From: Candidatus Woesearchaeota archaeon
GTDB taxonomy: Archaea > Nanobdellota > Nanobdellia > Woesearchaeales > JABGUJ01
Length of the DNA: 64,000 nucleotides
Direction of reading: 5' to 3'
NCBI GenBank assembly: GCA_018646625.1
Contig: JABGUJ010000002.1
Coordinates: 440,280 to 504,279 of the forward strand
The notes below the pieces were generated by a model. The model saw only the letters and a program-made list of their open reading frames with translations. It did no database searches and had not been told where the DNA came from. Positions 49,914 through 63,600 of the stretch are shown here, piece after piece. A program made the translations under genes and the position numbers. How positions within the stretch are numbered: position 1 is the first letter of the stretch; the number at the start of each line of letters is the position of its first letter.

Positions 49914-51659
49914 CTATTGTAGTAGCCAACCAAACGCTGATGCGAATGCTTGGTTCACATATTCTAGTATATCCGATACGTAAGTATCTTGGTTTAATAC
50001 TGTTAAAGTATTTTGTTCCGATGTAGATGGATCGTTAATAGTCATGTTTGTTAAGTTAAATTCCCATTCTGTTACTATTTGTCCGTTTTTCGATATTATT
50101 TGCTCTGTCGAACCGTTGAAGACTTCAAAGTATAAGCTGTAATTTCCTACCGCGTCGCTCACGTTAAGATATTCATAAGGTGCAGTGAACAGTTTGTTTC
50201 CTGTAGGAATCAGAGTGAATTCCACATATCCTGAAGAGTTTGTTGTAGATTGTCCACCAGTAAAAGATGAAGTTGCAGTACCTTCAGTTTCTGCAGTTTG
50301 CATTGGTGTGAAGATAGTTAATCCATTAACTTCTGTTACCTTCACAATTAAACCAGATCTTGTTGCGCCGTCAGTATCGTTTAAGTAGATTGAAATGTTG
50401 TAGGGTCGTCCTGCTCGATTGAAAACATCTGTTTCTGTGCCGTCAATTAAAACATAGGGTGTAATGATTTTGCTAATTGTTACACTTGGACCTGCGTCTT
50501 GGTTGTTTCCGCCGTCACAGTCTGCAATCGCACCTATGCTTAAGTTGGCAGCAGTTGCTAACGCACCAGAGCTATAACCAGTTGTATCCACGTCATAGTA
50601 TACACTTCCAGTTTCTCCTACAGTTAATCCTCCTGAGACTGTAGTGGTATTGACTAGTCCTGCGTCGAAGTAGAACTCCATGTCGAAATCACTAGTTACA
50701 GCAACATTTCCAGAGTTTTCATAGTTTACAGTTATTCTTACTTGCTGTCCTGCAGAAATTGCTGTTGTGTTAACAGTTACACTCGTTATTTCTAGTTCCG
50801 GACCAATACACATTGTTAGATCGTAACCATTAATGTCTAAGTATCTAGTGTAAGTTGTTGATTCACTCGGTGAAGCAACTCCTACATAAAGGGATAATGG
50901 AAAAACAGAAGAGTAGTTGGCAAATGCTCCCGAATTGCAAGCTTGTCCACGAGTAGAGTTACATACAGCTATGATCAAACTTCTATCCGAATTTACTCCA
51001 AAGCTAGAGTCGTTAGCAAGTTTTGTAAATGATCCGGATTGTGTTGTAAAAGTAATTGTTGGTGCGATAATTGTAACGTTCTTCGTTGTTTCGTTGAAAT
51101 ATGAATCTAAGCTAGATATTGCATATGAGCCTAGCAAAGATCCGTTCGCTTCAGGAATTGCATAGTAGCTAGCATTCGTTTGACCATCTGCACTATCGGC
51201 GTAAAGTACGTAAGGTAATCCAGGAAATGCAGCTACATAAACTTCGGGGTCTCTCGACGATAAATGTGAAGGACTAACTTGAAAGTTACCTACAGGTGTA
51301 GTTTTGTAACAGTCTCCGGCGCTTGCAACAGTATCTTCTAATGCATTAGGTGCGTCATTACCATAGCTTACAGCTATGTCATATCCAGCCATTGTCCCAC
51401 TAATATTTGCAACAAATACCAATGCGACATACTTTTGTCCAACACCGCAGAGTTCAATACCAATATCGGAGTTAGGGGACTGTGCGTCTTTGTAAAAGTA
51501 GGAAGTGCTGCCAGAGGTTCCTGTGTAATACAGACTAGTAATTGTATCTGAAGAGGTCTTTAAACTTGCAGAGATAGCTAACGCTAGTGTCGACGTCAGT
51601 AAAGCAAATATCACCAAGAGTGCTAATATTAAAACGCATCTTTTGGTTTTATTTATCAT
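49914..51659 (-). CDS. Secreted CARDB-domain surface protein
   Basis: This 581-residue protein has a signal peptide (KRCVLILALLVIFALLTSTLALA), an N-terminal beta-rich domain with a few Cys, and a CARDB domain at about 280-380 (LEITSVTVNTTAISAGQQVRI, VNYENSGNVAVTS). An Ig-like domain beginning YVLIDGTETDVFNRAGRPYNISI follows. The chain ends in a short amphipathic helix, YVSDILEYVNQAFASAFGWLL, with no obvious membrane anchor. The last Ig domain shares its opening pattern (V-x-I-D-G-x-E-x-x-x-F-N, then P-Y) with the end of the giant upstream protein. It lies between the two giant genes, 13 bases after one and one base before the other. A binding partner or linker role is inferred. Confidence 0.65.
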   Translation of the reverse strand: MINKTKRCVLILALLVIFALLTSTLALAISASLKTSSDTITSLYYTGTSGSTSYFYKDAQSPNSDIGIELCGVGQKYVALVFVANISGTMAGYDIAVSYGNDAPNALEDTVASAGDCYKTTPVGNFQVSPSHLSSRDPEVYVAAFPGLPYVLYADSADGQTNASYYAIPEANGSLLGSYAISSLDSYFNETTKNVTIIAPTITFTTQSGSFTKLANDSSFGVNSDRSLIIAVCNSTRGQACNSGAFANYSSVFPLSLYVGVASPSESTTYTRYLDINGYDLTMCIGPELEITSVTVNTTAISAGQQVRITVNYENSGNVAVTSDFDMEFYFDAGLVNTTTVSGGLTVGETGSVYYDVDTTGYSSGALATAANLSIGAIADCDGGNNQDAGPSVTISKIITPYVLIDGTETDVFNRAGRPYNISIYLNDTDGATRSGLIVKVTEVNGLTIFTPMQTAETEGTATSSFTGGQSTTNSSGYVEFTLIPTGNKLFTAPYEYLNVSDAVGNYSLYFEVFNGSTEQIISKNGQIVTEWEFNLTNMTINDPSTSEQNTLTVLNQDTYVSDILEYVNQAFASAFGWLLQ

Positions 51660-51672
51660 TCTTTTTTACCTC

Positions 51673-54600
51673 CTAGTTTAATGCCTCATAAAGATGATTT
51701 ACAACAGAGTTTAGACTGTTTACAATCACTTTTAGTTCATCGCTAGCATAAGAACTTCCAGATCTAGGTTCTAAACTTTGGTTTACAGTTAAGTTTATTT
51801 CTGTAACTACATCATCTGTTGAGTTGTAAATTGTTAAAGTAATGTTAGAATCTATTCCTCCATATTCTGTTGGAGTAATAATGAATTGTTCTGTTGTGTT
51901 TATTTCTTCGTACTCATGAGTATGATTTTTCGCGCCAATATTAGGCGGATTATTTGTAGGATTAAACATTAAGTAACCACCAACCTCTTTTATTGTGACA
52001 TAGCCATCTATTGGAGTTCCGTTCGTAGCCTTCAAAGTTACGTTAATGACGTTTGGAGCCCCTGTCTGTATGGTTTGTACACCCTCGTATGTACCATTTG
52101 AGTACACAGTCATATTTAAAAGTATGGCTTGTTCTAGCGTGTTTGTCCATATAAACAAGCTATCAGCTATTGAGGCCAAAGAGTTTACTGTTGTCTTTGA
52201 ATTATCTGCTAAATTTGAGGGTGTTAAGTACTTGTCAGTGAATACAAGACTTGCATTGTTTGTTATTGTGAAAGATTCATTTGCTTCTATGTTACCATCC
52301 ACTATTAGTTCTACTTCAAGTGCGTAGTTTTCTATTGTAGGATAATGTGTTGGAGCAATGATGAAAGTTGCATTTCCATTTTCATCTGTTAGTGTTTCAG
52401 TTAATGCTAAACTTGTTTGTGCTGCGAAGATGTTGTTACCGTAAAGTTCTACTAATGCAACAGTTGCGTTTTCAACCGCCACTTGATTGTTCTCTACATG
52501 TATTGTTACTTCGTATGGGTGAGCTGTTTGGTTGAATGTTGTTGATTCTACTCCGTCTATTGTTACGTTTAATGTGTAGTTTTCGGATTCAGGATGTGCA
52601 CTACAATTCTTACCACCGTCAGTAATACTCCAATTGTAAAAATCAATTAGAGTATCGTTTCTTGCAGATTCTCCATTGCAGTATTGTGAATCGCCTCCGT
52701 GGAAACTTAAATTGTAGTTAAGTGATCCTAATGACGCCCAGCCAGTGAGTAAACTGTCATAGTTTAATGTTGATAGTTCTGAGAGTTGAAACATGTTAGC
52801 TAAGTCTGTTGTGTTTGAAACATTCCAAGTACCAATATCTTGATCAAATTGGCAATTGGCGAACATCCAACGCATATCTATTACAGAAGAAACGTCCCAA
52901 TCACCTATATCTTGATTAAAAAGCGAACTTTGAAACATACCAGTCATGTAAGTAGCAGATGAGACATTCCAATTATTCAAACTTTGGTTGAAAGAGTCTA
53001 CAAGACTAAACATGCTACTCATATCAGTAACACTTGATACATCCCAATCATTGATATTTTGGTTGAAAGAATCTGCATTGTAAAACATAGCCCTCATAGT
53101 TGTAACGCTCGATACATTCCAGGCACTAATGTTTTGATTGAAGTCACTGGCTTCAGTAAACATATTATCCATACCTGTAACGCTTGATACATCCCAGTTA
53201 TTAAGGCTTTGATTGAAAGAATTCGCGAACCAAAACATTCCGTTCATACTAGTTACGGTACTAACATTCCAATTATTTAGACTTTGATTGAAAGAATTCG
53301 CATTGTAAAACATAGCTTCCAGATTTGTAACGCCTGAAATATCCCATGTATTTATATTCTGGTTAAAAGATTGGGCATTATAAAATAGTTTGTTAATATT
53401 AATAATACTAGAGAGGTTCCAGTCACCTATATCTTGGTTGAAGGCACTAGCACCCAACATATATCTCATATCTGTTACATTCGATACATCCCAGTTACCA
53501 ATATCTTGGTCGAAATCATTGGCGTTAGAAAACATCGCAAACATATCTGTGACTGCAGAGACATTCCACCCGCTAATATCTTGATTAAATGTTGACCACG
53601 CAAACATATATCTCATATCTGTAACATTTCTAGAAATATCATCAAAGAAATCTTCCGCAGTAAAGTTCACTACTGTTGTTTCTCTAAACATGTTTTCAGC
53701 ACTTGTTATTCCAGTCACACCATCTGAAATTGGAGTTAAGATATCTATAAGTAAATCTGCTGATCCTTCGTAGAAAGAAATTCTAGTTGCTGATCCGTTT
53801 AATGATATGTTATAGATGCCCGCAGTTGTATAATTATGTGTTAATAATACAGTTCCGTTGTAATATGTAGTGTTCCCATCTCCCCAATTTACAGTTAAGT
53901 TGGAATTATCTACTTGGAATGAGAAGTTTTGGGGTGAAGCAGTTGTGTTTATTTGGAAGATAAAGTAATTTGATTCTTCAGGAGTGCTACAATTTTTACC
54001 ACCATCAGTAATTGTCCAATTGTATACATCAATTAAAGTATCGTTTCTTGCTGATTCTCCATCGCAGTATTGTGAATTGCCTCCATGGAAACTTAAGTTG
54101 TAGTTAAGTGATCCTAATGACGCCCAGCCGGTGAGTAAACTGTCATAGTTTAATGTTGATAGTTCTGAGCTTTGGAACATACTGGTGAAGTCAGTCACGC
54201 CAGAAACGTTCCAATCACTTAAGTTCTGATCAAATGGTGTGCCTCGGAACATACCCCTCATACTTGTGGCAGAGGAAACATCCCATGATCCTATATCTTG
54301 ATTGAAGTCCGAGTAATAAAACATTTGCTCCATATCGGTTACGCCAGAAACGTCCCAGCTGCTAAGGTTTTGATTAAAATCACTAGCCTGGGTGAACATA
54401 AAACTCATATTCTCCACAGAAGAAACATTCCAGGCACTAATGTCTTGGTTAAAATCTGAGCTCATAAACATACGATTCATGTCTGACACATTTGAGACAT
54501 TCCAATTCGCGATACTTTGATTGAATGAGGAAGAAGAGAACATAAGAGACATATCTGTAACAGTGGAAACGTCCCATTCGCTGATGTTTTGATTGAATAA

Positions 54601-57600
54601 AGAACTTTGGAACATACTGCTCATGTCTGTTACAGAAGAAACATCCCAATTACTAATGTTCTTGTTGAAATTTGAACTATAGAACATACCCAACATATCA
54701 ATAACACTAGAAACATTCCAAGCACTAATATTCTGGTCAAAGACAGAATCATAAAACATATAGCTCATATAAAGAACACCGGAGACATTCCAAGCACTAA
54801 TATTCTGATTGAAATTGGATGCACCAAACATCCAATTCATATTAGCAACACTAGACACATCCCAGTTACCAATGTTTTGGTTGAATGGAGAGAGAGAGAA
54901 CATTGCGTTCATGTCTACAACACTAGAAACATTCCAATTGCCGATATCTTGATTAAATGGAGAATTAGAGAACATCCCAGCCATATTACCAACATTAGAA
55001 ACATTCCAAGTGTTCAGGCTTTGGTTAAATTGAGAGTTAAAAAACATAGATTGCATATATGTAACACTAGAAACATCCCAACCACTAATGTTCTGGTTGA
55101 AATTTGAACTATAGAACATAGAGTTCATATTTGTGACATCTCCAGAGACATCATCAAAGAAATTTTCTGATGTAAATGAACTCACCAACGTATCCCTAAA
55201 CATGTTTTCTGCATTAATTATTCCTGTGATGCCATTTGAGATTGGAGTTAGAATATCTATTAACAATTCAGGCGTTCCTTCATAGAAAGATATTCTTGAT
55301 GCGGTTCCGTTAAGGGAGAGATTGTAGACATTTTCTGTCGCGTATTCGTGCTTGAATGTTCCTGTTCCCGTATAAGTATTGTTTGTTCCATCACCCCAGT
55401 CAATAAATAAACTGACTGCATCATCTACTTGGAATGAAAAGTTTTGGGGTGAGGCTGTTGTGTTGATTTGGAAAGTAAAGAAAGATGGTTCTTCTGGAAT
55501 GGTACAGTTTTTGCCACCATCAGTAATTGTCCAGTTGTAAATATCAATTAAAGTATCGTTTCTTGCTGTTTCTCCTGCACAATATTGTGAGTTACCTCCG
55601 TGGAAACTTAAGTTGTAATTCAGCGCTAATGATGCCCAACCAGTTAGTAGAGAATCGTAGTTAGTGGTAGATAGTTCTGCGGTTAGAAGAAAATTAGTAA
55701 AATCTGTTACAGAAGAAACATTCCAATCACTTAAGTTCTGATCGAATGGTGTTCCTTCAAACATACGACTCATATCTGTTACAGAAGAAACATTCCAGGA
55801 ACTAATGTTTTGATTAAAATTCGAGTAACTAAACATACTACTCATATCAGTAACATTAGAGACATCCCAATTGTTTATTGATTGATTAAATTCAGTTCCC
55901 CAGAGCATATTGCTCATATCAGTAACACTAGAAACATTCCATGTACTTATGTTATTGTTAAAAGCATCAGCATCTTTAAACATCTGCTGCATATCCACGA
56001 CAGAGGAAACATCCCAACTATCAAGATCTTGATTAAAACTAATTGCATAAGAAAACATCCCATCCATTTGAGTAACGTTAGAAACATCCCAGTTACCTAT
56101 TGATTGATTAAAGGAATCAGCACTAAAAAACATAAATCGCATATCGGTTACGTTAGAAACATTCCATGTGCTTATGTTTTCATTAAAGGAGTCCGCGTTA
56201 CGGAACATATTACTCATCGTTATAACTCTAGAAACGTCCCACCCACTAAGATCCTGATTGAAATCAACTGCATCACGAAACATGTAAAGCATAGTAGTAA
56301 CATTAGAAACATCCCACCCATTTAGAGATTGATTGAATGGTGTATACGCAAACATTATACTCGTGTCTGTAACATTAGAAACATCCCAGTCGCTAATGTT
56401 TTGATTGAATTGTGAAGTGTAAAACATGTAACGCATGTCTGTGACATTTTGTGAAGTGATGTCAAAGAAGTCTGTTGCTGTAAAATTTGTTATGTTTGTA
56501 AATGCAAACATTTCGCTTGCACTGGTTATACCAGTAACTCCATCTGAGACGGGAGTTAGGATATCTTTCAATAATTCAGGCGTGGCTTCTTGTGAATAGA
56601 TATCGTAATATTTTGAGAATGCAATTCTACTTGCGGTTCCGTTTACTGAAATATTGTAGATACCTGCAGTTGCAAATGTGTGATTTAATAATACAGTTCC
56701 ATTGTAGTTTGTAGTATTTCCATCCCCCCAATTCACAGTCAAGTTTGCATCATCTACTTGGAATGAGAAGTTTTGGGGTGAAGCTGTTGTGTTTATTTGG
56801 AAAATGAAAAGATCATTTTCTTCGCTTGCAAGGCTGTAGTTTGAGAATTGACTTACATTAAACTGATAATTGTTCGAACCTAAATCTACTACCGCAGAGC
56901 AGACTCCACCGCAGTCTTGCCCATTTCTCTGCACTGTTGGCGATGTCAGTCCTGAAACAGATTTAAGAGTTATAGTTGCAGTATTGTTTAGTTCAAGATT
57001 GTTTGTGCTTGTCACTAGTCCTGCTAAGTTGTATTCTAAGAAGACTAATGAATTGATTTCTAAATCTGTGGCGGTTGTTAAGTTACTAAGAGTCCAAGAT
57101 ATTTCTGCATGAGTGCTGTTGTAGATTAATGTGTTGTTTCCAGTTGAAACGTCGTATAATGTGAATGCCCCGATTGCTGACAGGTTATTATTTATGAAAG
57201 TATTATCAACGGCACTATTTGACTGAATGTCAATAGCTTTAGAACCTGCGTTGGTAGCTATTAGTGTATTGTTATCGAACGTACAATTAGTAACGGTCCC
57301 GAAATTTTCTAAGGAAATAGGGTCTGAAAGCGTTCCCGAAGTAGTGACAGTGTTATCTTCTACAGTAAGTAAATTACAATTATTAATACAACTAAACTCC
57401 AACCCATTTGCATTATCTAGTTGCGTCGTCACAGCATTATTTGATATTGTGGTATTTGTTGCACCATATATTAAAATTCCTGAAGATACAGTCTCTTCTA
57501 CGGAAATTGTGTTCTGATGCACTAAGGAATGATTTACATAAGCTAAAGTGAGGGCGTATGCTGTCCAAAAAGATGTTGTTATGTTATTCTGAGTTATATT

Positions 57601-60600
57601 GAAATAATTTCCAGAGAGCGCTAGCCCATACGCGCCACTCACAATTGAGATTGTGTTATTATAGAAAGTGTTGTGGTCAGCATCTAGAGCATAGATCCCT
57701 ATATTAATTGCTGCGCCAGGACCATTGGCTTCAGTTATAATACAATTCATTATTGAAACATTGTTATGACCAAAGGAATTGTTAATACCATATCCGAGGC
57801 TTGTTGTTGTTGAGAAATTTAATGTCGATCCATTACAGTCTAGAGTTAAATCCGAGTTATTTATTACTATTACTGTTGAGTCTCTATGATAAACGTCTTG
57901 GCAAAGAGTTATTGAGTCATTAATATAATAACCAATCGTGGTGTTTACAACTTTATCTTGATAGGTTGTAGGATCAGATAAGTTAACACAGGAACTGGAC
58001 TGCGGCGGCAAACTACAATTCTTACCTGCATCCGTAATGCTCCAGTTATACACACCAATCAAAGTATCGTTTCTATCGGATTCCCCTGTGCAATATTGTG
58101 ATGTTCCTGCGTGGAAGCTTAGGTTGTAATTTAAAGAGCCTAATGACGCCCAACCTGTTAGTAATGCATCATAATTGGATGTTGATAATTGTGCATCAGC
58201 AAACATATTGGTAAAGGTTGTAACAGTGGAAACATTCCAGGAGCTAATGTTTTGATCGAATGGTGCTCCCTCAAACATCCCGCCCATGTTAGTTACAGAA
58301 GATACATCCCAAAGACTTAGATCTTGATTGAAAGGAGCATCATAGAACATTTGATACATGTTAGTAACATTAGATACACTCCATGTACTGATGTTTTGAT
58401 TAAAATCGGAGCCACTAAACATATAACTCATGTCTGTTACAGAAGAGACGTTCCAATTACCAATGCTTTGATTAAACGAGGACTCCCGAAACATCCAACT
58501 CATATATATAACACTAGATACATCCCAATTACTAATGTCTTGATTGAATTGAGAATTTAATTTAGTAGAGTGAAACATTTCACCCATATGCTGAACGGAA
58601 GAAACATTCCAAGCGCTAATGTTTTGATTAAATTTAGAGTAAGCAAACATAGACTGCATGGTCGTAACATTAGAAACGTCCCAAGAGTTTAAGCTTTGAT
58701 TAAATAAAGAGCTATAGAACATATGACTCATATCAGTTACACTAGAAACATCCCAACCACTTATATTCCGATCAAATTCAGACATAAAAAACATGCTACT
58801 CATGTCAGTTACACTAGAAACATTCCAGTTACTGATGTCTTGATTGAAATAGGACCAGGTCCTATAGAACATAGAACTCATTGTTTCTACACTTGAAACA
58901 TCCCAATTACTTATATTTTGATCAAATTGAGATAAGTAGAACATTGCACTCATGTCTGTAACATTAGATACATCCCAAGAGTTTAAGCTTTGATTGAATG
59001 GGGAATTAGAAAACATTCCACCCATGTTGGTTACACTAGAAACATTCCAGGCACTAATGTCTTGGTTGAACGGAGAGTAAGCAAACATACCCTGCATGGT
59101 TGTAACATTAGAAACGTCCCAATCACTCATGTTATGATCAAATGGAGAAGAAACAAACATATAACTCATGTCAGTTATATTACTTAATATGTCATCAAAG
59201 AAAGTATCACTAGTAAAATTTGTTACGTTGGTATTAGCAAACATATAGCTTGCACTGGTCAACCCACTCACACCGTCCGAGAGCGGAGTCAGAATATCAA
59301 CCAGAAGTCCGGGAGTTGGATCATTATCATCTTCATCCCATTCATCATCATATGCTATTCTACTTGCAGTTCCATTTACCGAAATGTTATAAATATCTGC
59401 AGTTGCATACTCGTGTGTTAATAATACGGTTCCGCGGTAATCTGTAGTGTTTCCATCTCCCCAATTTACAGTCAAGTTTGCATCATCTACTTGGAATGAA
59501 AAGTTTTGAGGTGAAGCTGTTGTGTTTATTTGGAAAATGAAGTAGGTTTGTTCTTCTTGTCCGCTACAATTCTTACCACCATCCGTAATGCTCCAGTTGT
59601 ACATGTCAATCAAAGTATTGTTTCTATCGGATTCCCCCGTGCAATATTGTGATGTTCCCCCATGGAAACTCAAATTGTAGTTAAGAGAAGGCAGAGATGC
59701 CCAACCTGTTAGTAAAGCGTCATAATTTTCCGTTGATAATTCTGCAAACTCAAACATGTCTGTAAAGTTAGTTACTAAAGAAACATTCCAGCCACTAATA
59801 TTTTGATCGAAAGGTGTTGATCCTAACATAGCAGTCATTGTTGTTACGTTGGAAACATCCCAAGCACCGATATCTTGGTTAAAATCAGAGTATCTGAACA
59901 TGTAACTCATGTCTTGAACAGAAGATACATCCCAGCCACTAATATTTTGATTGAAGTCTGAATTAAAGAACATTTGTTTCATATCTGTAACTGAAGATAC
60001 ATTCCAGTCACTAATAGATTGATTGAATGGGGTTCCATAGAACATAATCTCCATATCTTCTACTTTAGAAACATCCCAGTTAGCAATACTCCAATTAAAA
60101 GGAGTACTGTAAAACATACCCCTCATATCTGTAACGTTCGATACATCCCAAGCACTAATGTTTTGATTAAATGGCGCACTAGTAAACATGCCAGACATAC
60201 TAATAACATTTGAAACATTCCAAGCACCAAGATCTTGATTGAAATCAGAATCTTTAAACAGGTAACTCATGTATATGACATTAGAAACATCCCAGGCACT
60301 AATATTCTGATTAAAATCCGAATAACCAAAAGTATATTGCATAGTCGTAACATTAGAAACGTCCCAGTTAGCAATACTCTGGTTGAAAGGAGCATTGTAA
60401 AACATGAAATTCATATTAGTGACAGCAGAGACATCCCAGGAACTAATATTGTTGTTGAACAATAATGTATCACGAAACATTGCTTGCATATCTAAGACAT
60501 TAGAAACATTCCAAGCACCAAGATCTTGATTGAAATCTTCCGCACCAGAAAACAATCCATCCATTTGAGTGACACTAGATACATCCCAATTACTAATTGA

Positions 60601-63600
60601 TTGATTAAAAGTGTCGACATCCCAGAACATGTATCGCATATCAGTAACAGAAGAAACGTCCCATGTGCTTATATTTTCATTAAAGGAGTCTGCGTTACTA
60701 AACATAAAGCTCATAGTCATCACATTGGAAACGTTCCACCCACTAAGATCTTGATTAAAATTAACCGCATCACTAAACATAAAATCAAGATTAGTTACGT
60801 TTTGTGAAGTTATATCGAAGAAGTCTGTTGCTGTAAAATTTGTTATGTTTGTAAATGCGAACATTTCGCTTGCACTAATTATTCCAGTAACTCCATCTGA
60901 AACAGGTGTTAAAATATCGTTTAATAGTTCGGGCGTACATTGTTGCGTATAAGTACCATAGTACTTTGAGAAAGATAATCTACTTGCAGTTCCATTTACC
61001 GAAATGTTATAGATACCCGCAGTTGTATAATTGTGCGATAATAATACAGTTCCATTGTAATCTGTAGTGTTCCCATCTCCCCAATTAACAGTTAAGCTGG
61101 CATCATCTACTTGGAATGAGAAGTTTTGTGGCGAGGCTGTTGTGTTTATTCGGAAAATGAAGTGGTTAGATTCTTCTGAAGCTTCATCCACAGCATAGCC
61201 AGAGAAGTGATCTACAGAGAATGTTGTGATGTTGTTTGCACATGTTGAATAGGATGGAGTAAAGGTTGTTCCTGTTGTTAAGATCTCTGTTCTATTCTCA
61301 GGAAAGCCAGATGCGTTGTAGTATGTCAAGTTATCACAAGAACTGGTGTTTATAGTTATGTTTGCAGACTTGCTGAATTGTGTTGCATTTGAAGCATTTA
61401 AGGAAACAAAATCATTGTATAGCAACAAGTTATTGTTAGTTAGATCCGCATATGAAATATTTAGGAACGCCCAGTTGATACATCCAGTATTTGTTGTATC
61501 TTTACAGATTTCTAAGTTCGTAAAGTTATTCTCATCAGGAAGCGTTGCAGTGGTTTTAATATAACCAGAACCCGCAAGTATGGTTGTATTGTATAATTTG
61601 TTTTTTATTGCATAATTGCCACTAATTTGAGTGAAGTAAACCCCAACATATGAACTATTATCAATTAGGGTGTCGTTGATGGTATTATTTTCCGATGTAC
61701 CTCTGAGATACATACCATAATAATAATTTGAAATTATATTGTTTCTTAGTGAATTATTGAACGAATTTGAAAACCAAAAACCCATCGATCCGACGGTGTT
61801 AGTTCCTGACAAGTTGTTGTCTATGATTTGGTTATTAGATCCGTCATTAAGAGATATGGCCCTTCCTTGATTTTCTAATATGGTGTTGTTAAGAAATAGC
61901 GAATAATATAGTCCACTACTAGAACTAATGGGGTACTGACAGTCAGTAAAGGTGTTGTGTGCCACCGTAATGTTTTGTGAAGATGACCCTGGCTGAATTC
62001 CATATATGGAGTCATAAAAAAGATTCCCAGTAATACTTATATTTTCAGATGAAAAAATCTGCATTCCAGAATCTCCGCTACCGTTGATAAAATTCCCCAC
62101 AACATCCCAATTGGTTCCTGATGAAGATACTATAGCCATATAATTATTGGAAAAAGATGAATTATGAATAGATATGTTGTCTGAGTACGCCGCGTACAAC
62201 CAATTATTTTTAAGTTCCTCTGAACCATTCATAGTGATGTTTGTGAGAATAGAGTTATCTGCATTACACAGTATAATCTCAGAAGCAACAAGATTGTTCC
62301 AATACACCGAAGAATTCGCATAATAAATTGGAAGATTACCAGAACCAGTGTTATTTTCTATAATGTTATTACAATACGAGGTGTCGCCAGCTACAAAAAG
62401 AACATCCTGGTAAATGTTATCTTGCAATGTATTGTTTGTTAATTTAATATTAGAGTTATGAGTAGTAATACCTCTTGAAAAGTTTGTTACAGTGCAATTA
62501 GTTACGTTGACATTCGTTTTATAATAAATATAAATTCCGTCTTTTTGAAATGCTTGATCCCCAACCAAAGTTGAACCATTACAATCTAGGTTGATGTCAC
62601 TTGCATTAATAGTTATCATATCGCCAGTAGTAACGTAGGTATCCCGACAAAGGACAATATTATCATTAACATAGAAGTCATTAGAAACATTAACTACTTT
62701 CCCCCGGTATGTTGATGGGTCTGAGAGATTAACACACGGACCTAAAGGTTCATCAGGCTCCAGAATAGCATAACCGGAGAAGTGATCAACAGCAAAAGTT
62801 GTGATGTTGTTTGCGCATGTTGAATAGGAGGGAGTAAAGGTTGTCCCTGTTGAGAGAATGTTTGCTTTGTTTTCAGGGAAGCCAGATGCGTTGTAGTAAG
62901 TTAGTCCGTCACACGTGGTTGTGTTTATAGTTATATTTGCAGATTTGTTAAATTGTGTTGCGTTGACATCAGATGTGTTTAATGAAACAAAATCTCCATC
63001 TAGCATTAAGTTATCATCAGTAAGATCAGCTTCAGATATGTTTAAGAAATCCCAAGTGATGCAACCTGCGTTCGTTGTATCTTCACAAATACGAAGATTT
63101 GTAAAGTTATTATCGCTAGTTAAAGTTCCGTATGTTTTAATATATCCATTAGCTGGCAAGCCTTGATATGCATAAATAGTTAAGTTATCAAATAAGTTAT
63201 TCTCAGGATATATTCCAGAGGACTGAGCAAAATCTAAAGCCATGCCTGTAGAACTTACATTAGATATGGTATTGTTCTGTAAGGTATTATTATGTGAGGC
63301 TCCACTGAAAGACAGACCCCCATAAGAATCGTCAATATTGTTGCCAATTAAAGTATTATTAGATGACCTAGAAAAACTCATAGCATTTGCAGCACCATCA
63401 GAAGAATAAATTGAATTATTTGTGATAAGGTGATTATTCGCATCTGTTAAGCTTATTCCAGCAGTAGAATAACTAGAGATGATATTATTAGATATTAAAC
63501 AAACACTCGACCTTGCATCTTCTGAACGAATGCCTCGGCCGTTGCTAGATAATATATTATCGGAAATCGTTACATTCTCTGCACTAGAATAAACTCGTAA

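Noticed and set aside
49914..51659. The CARDB protein as the missing pilin of the pilus-type cluster
   Set aside because: Its N-terminus is a class I signal peptide with the hydrophobic core before the cleavage site, not a class III pilin signal with cleavage before the core.
51673..61170. Regular 70-78 base repeats that could be mistaken for a CRISPR array
   Set aside because: They are translated BspA/DUF285 units in one open frame; there are no identical short repeats separated by unrelated spacers.
41600..63200. Many plus-strand ORFs of 60-100 codons opposite the giant surface-protein genes
   Set aside because: They mirror the repeats of the sense gene (for example recurring IPxTNVLIK strings opposite DUF285 units), lack promoters or ribosome binding sites, and follow the codon bias of the opposite strand.
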